From positions 42,769 to 106,768 of the forward strand of contig JAVHVN010000044.1 of the NCBI GenBank assembly GCA_032160545.1: 64,000 bases of DNA. Direction: 5' to 3'. Numbering within the stretch: position 1 is the first letter of the stretch; each line of letters starts with the position of its first letter. Positions 20,442-29,989 of the stretch are shown here, piece after piece. This DNA is from DATGFB01 sp032160545. Its GTDB lineage: Bacteria; Actinomycetota; Actinomycetes; Mycobacteriales; Jatrophihabitantaceae. Position numbers and translations under genes: made by a program. Under the pieces are notes generated by a model. That model ran no database searches, had not been told where the DNA came from, and was given only the letters and a program-made list of their open reading frames with translations.

Positions 20442-21580
20442 ATGCAGACCACCAGCGATGTCGTCGTCGTCGGCGCCGGCCCGGTCGGCGCGGCGATCGC
20501 GTGGCGGTGCGCGCAGCGCGGGCTGACCGTGACCGTGGTGGACCCGGATCCCGGCCGCGGCGCGTGGCGCACGGCCGCGGGCATGCTCGCACCGGTCACC
20601 GAGCTGCACTACGCCGAGACCGCATTGTTGCGGCTCAACCTGGACTCGGCGCGCCGCTACCCCGACTTCTGCGCCGAGCTGACCGACGGCACCGGCCTGC
20701 CCACCGGCTACGCGCCCACCGGCACGGTGTCGATCGCCTGGGACGCGGCCGACCACGCGGGCCTGCGCGACCTTCAGGCGTTCGCGACGACGCTCGGCCT
20801 CACCAGTGAGCTGCTCGGGCCTCGAGACGTGCGCCGCCTCGAGCCGGCCCTCGCGCCGGGCTTCGCCGGCGGCCTGCTTGCGCCGCACGACCATCAGGTC
20901 GACCCACGTCTGCTCCACGCCGCGCTGGTCGCGGCCGGGACCCGCGCGGGGGTTCGCGTCGTCCGTGGTGAGGCGGCGGTGACGACGTCCGCGGGGCGGA
21001 CAACCGGGGTCCGGATCGGCGACGGCAGCGCGCTGCCGGCCGGCTGCGTCGTCCTGGCCGCGGGCGCGTGGAGCGGCACGGTGGCAGGCGTACCGGACGA
21101 GGCCCGGCCGCGGGTCCGCCCGGTCAAGGGCCAGACCATTCGATTGCGCACGGACCCGCCCACGCTGACCCGCATCGTGCGGGGGACGGTACGGGGCAAC
21201 CCCGTCTACCTGGTCCCGCGGCACGGGGGCGAGCTGGTCGTGGGTGCCAGCAGCGAGGAACGCGGCTTCGATGTCGCGCCGCGCGCCGGGGCCGTCTACG
21301 AGCTGCTCCGCGACGCTCAGTCGCTCGTACCCGAGCTCGGCGAGGCAACCCTTGTCGAGGTCAGCACCGGCCTGCGGCCGGGCTCGCCGGACAATGCGCC
21401 CCTGCTCGGCCCGACTGCGACGTCGGGTCTCATCGCCGCGACCGGCCACTACCGCAACGGCATCCTGCTGACACCGGTCACGGCCGATGCCGTCGCCGAG
21501 ACGATCGTGACCGGTGTTGCCCCCGAGCTGATCGCGCCGTTCTCGCCGCTGCGGACGGCGCTCGCGGCCGCGGTGCCGGC

Positions 21581-21584
<4 letters not shown>
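20442..21584 (+). CDS. thiO: Glycine oxidase
   Basis: FAD enzyme that oxidises glycine to dehydroglycine, the imine used for thiazole ring formation. The 380-aa protein has the N-terminal dinucleotide motif VVVGAGPVG (8-16), an Arg-rich substrate region (AGMLAPVTE near 47-55) and a C-terminal [13 protein letters not shown] segment that is typical of ThiO. The use of ThiO rather than ThiH means oxygen-dependent thiazole synthesis. The ATG follows the riboswitch directly. The stop overlaps thiS in an ATGA, so translation is coupled. Confidence 0.95.
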
Positions 21585-22553
<969 letters not shown>

Positions 22554-22575
22554 GCACGGAGATCGAACCCACCGA

Positions 22576-22660
22576 CCGCGGGAGCTCGGCAAATCGGGCT
22601 GAGAGGGCGACGAACGGCGTCGCCGACCGCCGAACCCGCCGGGTAATGCCGGCGAAGGAG
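22576..22660 (+). promoter_or_regulatory. Second TPP riboswitch, before the cytX-like permease
   Basis: CTGAGA at 22599-22604 is followed by a perfect GGCGACG/CGTCGCC helix and by GAACCCGCCGGGTAATGCCGG and CGAAGGAG. The stretch between GAACC and GGGT is two bases shorter than the canonical GAACCTGATCCGGGT. AAGGAG at 22655-22660 is the Shine-Dalgarno of the permease (ATG at 22668) and lies in the closing strand, so translational control is likely. Family identity is clear; the shortened junction is unusual. Confidence 0.9.
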
Positions 22661-22667
22661 AGTTGAC

Positions 22668-24035
22668 ATGAGTACCGACGTCGCACCAGGAGCGGTAGTC
22701 GCGCCGGGACCGGCCGAGCACGCCGAGGCGCCGAACACCCTCATGGAGGCACCGCCTCGATCGCTGCGGCTGGTGGACCAGCTCGGCCTTTGGGGCAACC
22801 TCGGCGTGAGCCTGCTCGGCTTCACGGGCGCCATCTTCGTGCTCGTCCCGATCGCGGAGCCCGGTATGTCGCTCGCCGCGGCGGTCACCGCGGTGCTCGT
22901 GGGGACGGTGCTCGGCACGCTCGGGGTGGCTGCCTCGGCAGTCCCTGGCGCCCGCACCGGGGCGCCGGCGATGGTGCTGCTGCGTGGGCTGTTCGGCACC
23001 CGCCCGTCGTACCTGCCTACCGTGCTGAACATCGTGCAGCTCGTCGGGTGGACGACGTTCGAGCTCGTCACCATCGGCACCGCACTGCACCAGATCGCGG
23101 GCGACGTGCCGCGCTGGGCCTACATCCTGGCGGGCGGAGTGCTGACCACCGCGCTGTCGCTGCGGCCGCTCGGCTGGATCCGAGTGCTGCGCAAGTACGT
23201 CACGATCGCCGTGCTGGTCGCGCTGGCCTACCTGTTCGTCCAGCTGCTGCGGCACCCGCTGCCGAGCTTCGGGCACGGCTCGTGGGCCGGCTTCTGGATC
23301 GCGGTCGACACGGTCATCGGCGTCTCGGTGTCGTGGGTGCCGGTCGCGTCCGACTACTCGCGCCACTCGCGTTCGCCACGCGATGCCTTCGTCGGGGCCT
23401 TCGTGGGGTACTCGGTCACCCAGATCGCCTGCTACGCGCTCGGGCTCGTCGCGCTCGTCACCGTGGCGCAGCACGACCCCGGCCGCATCTTCGGCTCGTT
23501 CATGGCGGTCCCGCTCGGGACGCTGGCATTCGCAGTGATCGCGGTGCGCGAGCTCGATCAGTCCTTCGTCGACACCTACTCGACAGCGGTGTCGGTGCAG
23601 AACTTCCGCCCCAGATGGGACCGCCGGGTGCTCGCGCTCGTCGTCGGTACCGTCGCGACCGGGTGCGCGCTGGCGCTCAACATCAACGACTACGAGAACT
23701 TCCTCATCCTCATCGGGTCGGTGTTCGTGCCCCTGCTCGGCGTGCTCGTCGTCGACTGGTTCGTCGTCTCGCGCGGGCGCTGGGATCTCAGCCCTGACTC
23801 ACGGCCACGCTGGGCCACCCTGCTCCCCTGGGCGCTGGGCTTCGTCGCGTACCAGCTCGTCAACCCGGGTTACGTGTCGTGGTGGGCACGGGCGTGGGGC
23901 CACGTGCAGTCATGGCTGGGGTTCACGCCGAAGACGTGGATGAGCGCCTCGCTAGTGTCCTTCCTCGTCGCGTCGCTCGCTGCGCTCGCCGTCGGGGCGG
24001 CCAGCCGGAGGCGGAGTAAGGAGCCGGTGTGCTGA
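22668..24035 (+). CDS. cytX: NCS1-family permease, putative HMP transporter CytX
   Basis: Membrane permease of 455 aa with about twelve hydrophobic segments, of the cytosine/purine/thiamine (NCS1) family. An N-terminal [12 protein letters not shown] pattern and a middle [15 protein letters not shown] (about 222-236) match the family. CytX members take up hydroxymethylpyrimidine or a related base and are known members of TPP riboswitch regulons. The riboswitch immediately upstream is the main reason for the substrate call. The 3' end overlaps psuG by 7 bp, so permease and psuG are translated from one mRNA. Confidence 0.85.
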   Translation: MSTDVAPGAVVAPGPAEHAEAPNTLMEAPPRSLRLVDQLGLWGNLGVSLLGFTGAIFVLVPIAEPGMSLAAAVTAVLVGTVLGTLGVAASAVPGARTGAPAMVLLRGLFGTRPSYLPTVLNIVQLVGWTTFELVTIGTALHQIAGDVPRWAYILAGGVLTTALSLRPLGWIRVLRKYVTIAVLVALAYLFVQLLRHPLPSFGHGSWAGFWIAVDTVIGVSVSWVPVASDYSRHSRSPRDAFVGAFVGYSVTQIACYALGLVALVTVAQHDPGRIFGSFMAVPLGTLAFAVIAVRELDQSFVDTYSTAVSVQNFRPRWDRRVLALVVGTVATGCALALNINDYENFLILIGSVFVPLLGVLVVDWFVVSRGRWDLSPDSRPRWATLLPWALGFVAYQLVNPGYVSWWARAWGHVQSWLGFTPKTWMSASLVSFLVASLAALAVGAASRRRSKEPVC

Positions 24036-24940
24036 TCGATCCCGAGGTCCAGGCCGCGCTCGCTGAGGGTCGTGCCGTGGTCGCCCTCGAGAGCACGATC
24101 ATCAGTCACGGGCTGCCGCGACCGGACAACCTGCGCATCGCGCGCGAGATCGAGGACTCGGTACGCGTCGGCGGGGCGGTGCCAGCGACGATCGCAATCG
24201 TCGGCGGGGTCGCGCGGATCGGACTCGACGACACTGCGCTCGAACAGGTCGCCGCCGGTGATGAGGTCGTGAAGGTCAGTGTGCGTGACGTCGCAGCCGT
24301 CGCCGCGCGGGGTGGGACGGGCGCGACGACGGTTGCCTCGACGGCTCATCTGGCCGCGCGGGCCGGGATCGCCGTGTTCGCCACCGGGGGGCTCGGGGGC
24401 GTGCATCGCGGAGCGCGCGACACCTGGGACGAGTCCGCCGACCTCACCACGCTGTCCCGAACGCCCGTGCTCGTGGTGTGCGCCGGTGTCAAGTCGATCC
24501 TGGATGTCGGTGCCACGCTGGAGCGGCTCGAGACGCTGAACGTCGGCGTGCTGGGCTATCGCACCGACCGGTTCCCGGGCTTCTACCGCGCCGACTCGGG
24601 CTATCCGCTGCACTGGCGGGTCGAGACGCCCCACGAAGCGGCGGCCGTGCTCCGCGCGCAACGCGAGCTGGGCACCGAGGGGTACGGGCTCGTGCTCGCG
24701 AACCCCATACCGCGCGCCGACGAGCTCGATCCGCACGTCCACGACCGGGTACTGGCCGAAGGCCTCTCTGCCGTGGATGCCGCCGGAGTGCGCGGCAAGG
24801 ACGTCACCCCCTTCCTGCTGGACTGGTTCCATCGCGAGACCGCCGGAGCGTCCCTCGCGGCGAACATTGCCCTGGTGTTGAACAACGCCCGCCTTGCGGG
24901 CGAGGTGGCGACCGCCTTCAACGGTGCACCTGCCGCATGA
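24029..24940 (+). CDS. psuG: Pseudouridine-5'-phosphate glycosidase
   Basis: Cleaves the C-C glycosidic bond of pseudouridine 5'-phosphate, yielding uracil and ribose 5-phosphate (reversible). The 303-aa protein has the family signatures [12 protein letters not shown] (19-30, E21), K82, [12 protein letters not shown] (118-129) and GVKSILD with K155, the likely Schiff-base lysine. The start is GTG at 24029, overlapping cytX by 7 bp, and the stop overlaps the kinase gene in an ATGA. A pseudouridine enzyme behind a thiamin riboswitch is unexpected. Confidence 0.92.
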   Translation: MLIDPEVQAALAEGRAVVALESTIISHGLPRPDNLRIAREIEDSVRVGGAVPATIAIVGGVARIGLDDTALEQVAAGDEVVKVSVRDVAAVAARGGTGATTVASTAHLAARAGIAVFATGGLGGVHRGARDTWDESADLTTLSRTPVLVVCAGVKSILDVGATLERLETLNVGVLGYRTDRFPGFYRADSGYPLHWRVETPHEAAAVLRAQRELGTEGYGLVLANPIPRADELDPHVHDRVLAEGLSAVDAAGVRGKDVTPFLLDWFHRETAGASLAANIALVLNNARLAGEVATAFNGAPAA

Positions 24941-25812
24941 GTCGCGTCATCTGCCTCGGCGATCTCATGGTGGACGTGCTCGCGCGCCTGCCCGGCCCGC
25001 TCGCACTGGGCTCGGACACGCCGGCCGAGATCCGCTGGACGGGCGGCGGCTCGGCGGCCAACACGGCTTGCTGGCTCGCTGCCGACGGCGTCGCAGTGAG
25101 TTTCGTCGGACGGGTCGGGGCGGACGTTCCCGGGCGGGCCGCCGTGGACGCCCTGGCCAAGGCGGGAGTACGCACGAGTGTCTCGGTCGACCCTGAGTTG
25201 CCGACCGGTACGTGCATCGTGCTCGTGGATGCAGGCGGTGAGCGGACCATGGTGCCGTCGACCGGTGCGAACGCGGCACTGTCGCCGCATGACGTCGACG
25301 CCGTGCCGCTCGATGCCGGCAGCCATCTGCATGTGTCGGGCTACGCGCTGTTCGGCGGAGCCCGCACTGCTGCGTTGCATGCGATGGACCGCGCCCGGGC
25401 CGGTGGCGCGACGATCTCACTGGGCGCCGCCTCGGCAGCACCGCTGCACACCATCGGCGGGTCGAGCTTTCTGGACTGGGCGGCAGGCGCCACCGTCTTC
25501 GCGAACCGCGACGAGGCCGAGGTGCTCGTCGGTGGAGCCGACGGGGCCGAACAGGCTCGCCGCATCGCGGGGCGCAGCGGGTCAGCCGTCGTGACCGGCG
25601 GCGAGCGGAGCGCGGCGTGGTCGGACGGCTCGGCCGTCATCGAGGTCGCGGCCGAGCCGGTAGCGGTGCTCGACTCGACCGGCGCCGGCGACGCGTTCGC
25701 CGCCGGCTACCTGGCGGCGCGCGCGGGCGGGGCGGATCCCGCGGGCGCGCTGGCCGCGGGGCACCGGCTCGCGGCGCGTGCCTGCTCCGTCCTCGGCGGG
25801 CGTCCCGGCTGA
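24937..25812 (+). CDS. psuK: PfkB-family carbohydrate kinase, likely pseudouridine kinase
   Basis: Ribokinase-family kinase of 291 aa. It shows the sugar-binding [16 protein letters not shown] near 33-48 and the catalytic [13 protein letters not shown] (246-258, base D252). Coupling to psuG (4-nt overlap) indicates that it supplies pseudouridine 5'-phosphate. PfkB kinases also act on HMP, ribose or fructose, so given the riboswitch a different substrate cannot be excluded. The stop is 22 bp from the convergent gluD gene. Confidence 0.8.
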   Translation: MSRVICLGDLMVDVLARLPGPLALGSDTPAEIRWTGGGSAANTACWLAADGVAVSFVGRVGADVPGRAAVDALAKAGVRTSVSVDPELPTGTCIVLVDAGGERTMVPSTGANAALSPHDVDAVPLDAGSHLHVSGYALFGGARTAALHAMDRARAGGATISLGAASAAPLHTIGGSSFLDWAAGATVFANRDEAEVLVGGADGAEQARRIAGRSGSAVVTGGERSAAWSDGSAVIEVAAEPVAVLDSTGAGDAFAAGYLAARAGGADPAGALAAGHRLAARACSVLGGRPG

Positions 25813-25834
25813 CCGCCTCTGATCGCCGCAGCGC

Positions 25835-26752
25835 TCAACGCGCGACCTCGGCACCGGCCGGCCCGTTCGCGCCGCCGGGTGCTGCTCCCTCGGCGAGCCC
25901 ACCGGGCAGCGGCACACCCACGCGCGGCGGCCGCGCTCCGCGGCGGACACGGATCCATCGCTCGAGCCGTCCGGCGAGCACGCTCAACAGGAAGTTCAGC
26001 GCGACGTAGAGCAGCGCGATCACGGTGTAGGTGGCGACCGAGTTCGAGAAGTTCGCGGTCAGCGTGTTCGCCTGCCGCATCAGGTCGACGTACCCCACGA
26101 GCTGGCCGCCGAGCGCGGTGTCCTTCAGCACGACGACGAGTTGGCTGATGACCGCGGGCAGCATCATGGTGACCGCTTGGGGCAGCAGCACGAACCGCAT
26201 CATCTGGCCCTTGCGCATGCCGATGGCCATGGCGGCTTCGCCCTGCCCGCGCGAGAGCGAAAGGACCCCCGCCCGGAAGATCTCGCACAGTACCGACGCG
26301 TTGTACAACACGAGGCCGGTGACGACCGCGAACAGCGGCCGGCTGTCGGAACCGACCTGCGTGTAGGTGAAGTAGAAGGCCTGCGCGAAGAACATGAGCA
26401 GCAGCACGGGGATGGCCCGGAAGAACTCCACGACCACGGTTGCGGGCCAACGCAGCCACGCATGGTCGGACAGCCGGCCCAGGGCGAGCAGCACGCCGAG
26501 CGGGAGTGCGAACACCATGCTCAGCGCGGCCGCCTTCACGGTGCCGAGGAGGCCGGGAAGCAGGAAGTTGCGCCATACGTCCGCGGTGGCGAACGGGTGC
26601 CACTTCGCGCTGTCGAGTTCGTGCTTGCCGCCGAGCGTCGCGAGCACCCACCAGAGCGCCGCGACCACCGCGAGGGCGAAGGCGGCCGACCAGAGCGCAT
26701 TGCGACGACGCGCCCGCGGGCCTGGATGGTCGAACAACACCGATGTGGTCAC
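25835..26752 (-). CDS. gluD: Glutamate-type ABC transporter permease
   Basis: Polar amino-acid uptake permease of 305 aa. It has a hydrophobic N-terminal segment (about 17-40), a long periplasmic loop and four or five further segments. The cytosolic EAA loop GQGEAAMAIGMRKGQMMRF contacts the ATPase. A Pro/Gly/Ala-rich tail (about 270-305) is unusual. The ATG overlaps the gluC stop by 4 nt. It is the last gene of the minus-strand gluA-B-C-D cluster. Confidence 0.88.
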   Translation of the reverse strand: MTTSVLFDHPGPRARRRNALWSAAFALAVVAALWWVLATLGGKHELDSAKWHPFATADVWRNFLLPGLLGTVKAAALSMVFALPLGVLLALGRLSDHAWLRWPATVVVEFFRAIPVLLLMFFAQAFYFTYTQVGSDSRPLFAVVTGLVLYNASVLCEIFRAGVLSLSRGQGEAAMAIGMRKGQMMRFVLLPQAVTMMLPAVISQLVVVLKDTALGGQLVGYVDLMRQANTLTANFSNSVATYTVIALLYVALNFLLSVLAGRLERWIRVRRGARPPRVGVPLPGGLAEGAAPGGANGPAGAEVAR

Positions 26753-27438
26753 CGCCGCACCGCCACCCGCCGAGCCAGCCAGCCCAGAAGCAGTCCGGTC
26801 GGCAGGGTGAGGACAAGGAAGCCGAGCGCGAACAGCGTGAAGACGCTCACCAGCGCGTTCGATTCGTTCTCGGTCATCTCGCTCATCAGCAACGCTGCCT
26901 CACCCACCCCGATGGTCGACGCGATGGTGGTGTTCTTGGTGAGGGCGATCAGCACGCTCGCCAATGGGCCGACGACAGACCGCAGGGCCTGAGGCAGAAC
27001 CACGATGCGCAGGACCTGGGAGAAGCGCAGACCGAGCGCGCGTGCCGCTTCAGCCTGGCCCGGAGGGACGGTGTTGATGCCGGAGCGAACGGCCTCACAC
27101 ACGAACGTCGACGTGTAGACGACGAAACCCAGCACGGCCAGCCGGAAGTTGTTGTCCGTGATGAACGTGAACGACGCCCGGTTGGCGAGGACCAGACCCA
27201 GCTTGTTGGACACGACGACAGACATCGCCACGATGATCAAGGTCAGCGGTGTGTTGCGGAAAACGTTGACGTACACCGTGCCGAAACCCCGCATGAGTGG
27301 CACCGGACTCACCCGCATCCCGGCCAGGATCGTGCCCCAGACGAGCGAACCCACCCCCGCGAAGAAAGTGAGCTGGACGGTGACCCAGAAGGCACCGAAC
27401 AGGTCGTAGCGTCCGCCGGACAGGAAGGAAAAGTTCAC
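26749..27438 (-). CDS. gluC: Glutamate-type ABC transporter permease
   Basis: Second permease subunit, 229 aa, with about five hydrophobic segments and an EAA loop GQAEAARALGLRFSQVLRI. MRGFGTVYVNVFRNTPLTL shows the typical RNTPL motif of polar amino-acid permeases. GTG at 27438 is chosen over an ATG twelve bases upstream (27450), because GGAGG lies five bases before the GTG and actually overlaps the upstream ATG context. Its stop overlaps the gluD start. A 76-bp gap separates it from the gluB stop. Confidence 0.88.
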   Translation of the reverse strand: MNFSFLSGGRYDLFGAFWVTVQLTFFAGVGSLVWGTILAGMRVSPVPLMRGFGTVYVNVFRNTPLTLIIVAMSVVVSNKLGLVLANRASFTFITDNNFRLAVLGFVVYTSTFVCEAVRSGINTVPPGQAEAARALGLRFSQVLRIVVLPQALRSVVGPLASVLIALTKNTTIASTIGVGEAALLMSEMTENESNALVSVFTLFALGFLVLTLPTGLLLGWLARRVAVRR

Positions 27439-27514
27439 CCGGTCCTCCATTCGTCGACTGCCGCGGGTTGGCAGCGGCGGCGGGCGCACGGAGCGCCGCG
27501 CCGCCGCCACGTTG

Positions 27515-28354
27515 TCATTCGGTGATCGCCGGCGGACTCGGGATCTTGTAACCGGCCGGGCCGAGGTTCTTCTCGAGCGAGGCCTGCCACGCGCCGTCGG
27601 ACTCCATCTTCCTGATCGCAGTATCGATCTGTGCCTTCAGGTCCGTCGAACCCTTCTTCAGGCCCACGCCGTAGTTCTCGTCCGAGAAGCCCTTGCCGAC
27701 CACTCGAAGCTGGCCGGGGTGCTGCGCGGCGTACCCGGCCAGGATGGTGTCGTCCGTGGTCACGGCGTCGACAGCGCCCGAGATAAGTGCGTCGACACAG
27801 TCGGAGTACGTCCCGTACTCCTGCAGCTGGACGCCCTTCGCGTAGTTGTCCTTGACCTTCTGCGCCGACGTCGAGCCCTTGACGGAGCACAGCTTCTTGT
27901 TGCCGCTGAGCGACTCGGGACCGGTGATCGTGGTGTTGTCCGACTTCACGAGCAGGTCCTGGTGGGCCACGAAGTACGGACCCGCGAAGTCGACCTTCTG
28001 CTTGCGCGCATCGGTGATCGAGTAGGTGGCGACGATGAAGTCGACGTCTCCGTGCTCGAGGAACGTCTCGCGATCGGCGGACTTCGCCTCTTTGAAGGTG
28101 ATGCTGGCGTCGTTCGCCCCTAGCTGCTTGGCGATGTACTTCGCGACGTCGACGTCAAACCCGCTGAACGTGCCGTCCGGATTCTTCTTGCCGAGGCCCG
28201 GCTGGTCGAACTTGATCCCGACGACCAACTTCTTGCCGGACTGCACCTTGTCGGTGACGGACGTGCCGGACGTGCCGCTGCTACTACACGCGGCCAGCGA
28301 GCCGGCGAGCACTGCGATTGCAGCGATACCGGTCGCGACGGAGCGCTTTCTCAT
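27515..28354 (-). CDS. gluB: Glutamate-binding lipoprotein of the ABC transporter
   Basis: Extracytoplasmic solute-binding lipoprotein of 279 aa. The lipobox AGSLAAC gives the lipidated C23, followed by a Ser/Thr/Gly linker. The SBP_bac_3 fold is clear: KKLVVGIKFDQPGLG, FSGFDVDVAKYIAKQLG, DFIVATYSITDARK and, later, DALISGAVDAVTTDDTILAG. A C150-C166-like pair (CSV and DCVDA) may be a disulfide. It lies 39 bp after gluA. The family binds glutamate, aspartate or glutamine; glutamate is inferred from cluster order. Confidence 0.9.
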   Translation of the reverse strand: MRKRSVATGIAAIAVLAGSLAACSSSGTSGTSVTDKVQSGKKLVVGIKFDQPGLGKKNPDGTFSGFDVDVAKYIAKQLGANDASITFKEAKSADRETFLEHGDVDFIVATYSITDARKQKVDFAGPYFVAHQDLLVKSDNTTITGPESLSGNKKLCSVKGSTSAQKVKDNYAKGVQLQEYGTYSDCVDALISGAVDAVTTDDTILAGYAAQHPGQLRVVGKGFSDENYGVGLKKGSTDLKAQIDTAIRKMESDGAWQASLEKNLGPAGYKIPSPPAITE

Positions 28355-28393
28355 TGGGTGTTCCTTTCGGTTGCTAGCTGGTGACGGCGGCAG

Positions 28394-29134
28394 CTAGTGG
28401 CTGAGGATCTTGGACAGGAAATCGCGGGCGCGCCCGGAGCGCGGGTTGTCGAAGAACTCGTCGGGCGTGGCGTCCTCGACGATCTCGCCGTCGGCCATGA
28501 ACACGACGCGGTCGGCGACCTTGCGCGCGAACCCCATCTCATGGGTGACGCAGAGCATGGTCATGCCGTCACGCGCGAGCGCGGACATGACGTCGAGCAC
28601 CTCCTGCACCATCTCGGGATCGAGCGCGGACGTGGGCTCGTCGAAGAGCAGGACGAGCGGTTTCATCGCCAGCGCACGCGCGATTGCCACGCGTTGCTGT
28701 TGGCCGCCCGAAAGCTGCGCGGGCAACTTGTGGAGATGCTCGGAGATGCCGACGCGGTCAAGGAGTGACTCGGCCAGGGCCTGGGCCTCGCTGCGCTTCA
28801 TCCCGCGCACCTTCACCGGCCCGAGTGTCACGTTCTCGAGGACGGTCTTGTGGGCGAAGAGGTTGAACGACTGGAAGACCATGCCGACCTCGGACCGCAG
28901 CTGAGCCAGCCGCTTGCCCTCGACGGGGAGCTCGGCCCCGTCGATGCGGATGGTTCCGGCCTCGATGGGCTCGAGGCGATTGATCACCCGGCACAACGTC
29001 GACTTTCCGGAGCCGGAGGGGCCGATCACCACGACCACTTCACCGCGGCCTACCGTCAGGCTCACCTTGCGTAGGACGTGCACGGCGCCGAAGTGCTTGT
29101 CGACGTTCTCGAGCACGATCAGCGGGTCGGCCAC
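28394..29134 (-). CDS. gluA: Glutamate-type ABC transporter ATP-binding protein
   Basis: ABC ATPase of 246 aa that powers the transporter. Walker A GPSGSGKS (38-45), Q-loop FQSFNLF (near 87), signature LSGGQQQR (141-148), Walker B VLLFDEP and the H-loop CVTHEM are all intact. It opens MADPLIVLENVDKHFG. The gene is first in the minus-strand cluster and diverges from the two-component regulator across 157 bp, where an inverted repeat lies. Confidence 0.92.
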   Translation of the reverse strand: MADPLIVLENVDKHFGAVHVLRKVSLTVGRGEVVVVIGPSGSGKSTLCRVINRLEPIEAGTIRIDGAELPVEGKRLAQLRSEVGMVFQSFNLFAHKTVLENVTLGPVKVRGMKRSEAQALAESLLDRVGISEHLHKLPAQLSGGQQQRVAIARALAMKPLVLLFDEPTSALDPEMVQEVLDVMSALARDGMTMLCVTHEMGFARKVADRVVFMADGEIVEDATPDEFFDNPRSGRARDFLSKILSH

Positions 29135-29183
29135 CGGCAGCTCCTCGTCGGGTCGAGCACGCGTCGCGCGCTCCGATCAGGTG

Positions 29184-29217
29184 GCCGAACGCTAGGTTTT
29201 CCGGCGAGCCGTTCGGC
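29184..29217. promoter_or_regulatory. Inverted repeat GCCGAACG-N18-CGTTCGGC between gluA and the response regulator
   Basis: Two perfect 8-bp arms lie in the divergent gap, 50 bp from the gluA ATG and 75 bp from the regulator ATG. It could be an operator for the adjacent OmpR-type regulator, or simply a hairpin. No family-specific consensus was available to me for this site. Confidence 0.4.
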
Positions 29218-29291
29218 GAAAGCTGAGCCAGGTTTGAGGTTGATCGGCGAGTCAGCGCGGCGTTGCCGCCGCTGCTAGCGTGTCGGCCAGC

Positions 29292-29978
29292 ATGCGCTTG
29301 CTGTTGATCGAAGACGACGACCGCGTAGCGAGCGCACTGAGCGACGTTCTGGGACGGCATGGCTTCGCGGTGCGCCGCGCGGACGGTTTCGCGCGCGCTG
29401 TCGAGCTGCTCGACGACGAGATCGAGGTCGCCCTGCTGGACCTCGGCTTGCCCGACGGCGATGGCTTCGGGCTCTGCCGCGCGATCCGCGCGGCGGGCGA
29501 CGTGCCGATCATCATCACCTCGGCGCGCGCCGATCTGCGCTCCCGCATCCACGGGCTGCACGTCGGGGCCGACGACTACCTCGTCAAGCCGTATGCCGTC
29601 ACCGAGTTGATCGCGCGTATCCACGCAGTCGTGCGCCGAGGCGCCCGGTCGGCCGCCGCGGGCGAGTCCGGACCTGCGCAGGTGACCGTGCGCGGCCTGT
29701 GCATCGACCCCGGTCGTGGGTCCGTCAGCCGCGACGGTGCGACGGTAGCTCTCACCCGCAAGGAGTTCGGCATTCTCGAGGCGCTCGCCCGTCGGCCGGG
29801 CCTGGTAGTGCGGCGCGAGCAGTTGCTCAGCCAGGTGTGGGGATCCACCTGGATGGGCGATCAGCACACCCTGGACGTTCACGTGGCCGCCGTGCGCGCG
29901 AAGTGCCGGGACCGGCGCGTCATCGAAACCGTCCGGGGCATCGGGTATCGCCTCGGCGGCGAACGCCGGCGGGACTAG
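29292..29978 (+). CDS. OmpR-family response regulator, candidate GluR
   Basis: Two-domain response regulator of 228 aa. The receiver has the acidic pocket E7-D8-D9, phospho-acceptor D50 in LLDLGLPDG and K99 in YLVKPY. A Trans_Reg_C winged helix follows (about 128-225, ending ETVRGIGYRLGG). ATG at 29292 gives MRLLLIEDDDR, the family opening; a GTG twelve bases upstream is possible. The kinase begins 11 bp after its stop. An OmpR-type pair next to gluABCD is known in Streptomyces as GluR-GluK and controls glutamate uptake; applying that name here is inference from synteny. Confidence 0.85.
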   Translation: MRLLLIEDDDRVASALSDVLGRHGFAVRRADGFARAVELLDDEIEVALLDLGLPDGDGFGLCRAIRAAGDVPIIITSARADLRSRIHGLHVGADDYLVKPYAVTELIARIHAVVRRGARSAAAGESGPAQVTVRGLCIDPGRGSVSRDGATVALTRKEFGILEALARRPGLVVRREQLLSQVWGSTWMGDQHTLDVHVAAVRAKCRDRRVIETVRGIGYRLGGERRRD

Positions 29979-29989
29979 CGGACACGGGG

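Noticed and set aside
19695..21449. 584-codon minus-strand frame ending with ThiE
   Set aside because: Only the last 211 codons are thiE. The rest is antisense to thiO and crosses the riboswitch.
24937..25812. Second HMP kinase (ThiD-like) instead of pseudouridine kinase
   Set aside because: The sequence is PfkB-like rather than ThiD-like and is translationally coupled to psuG; thiD is already present. Kept only as an alternative.
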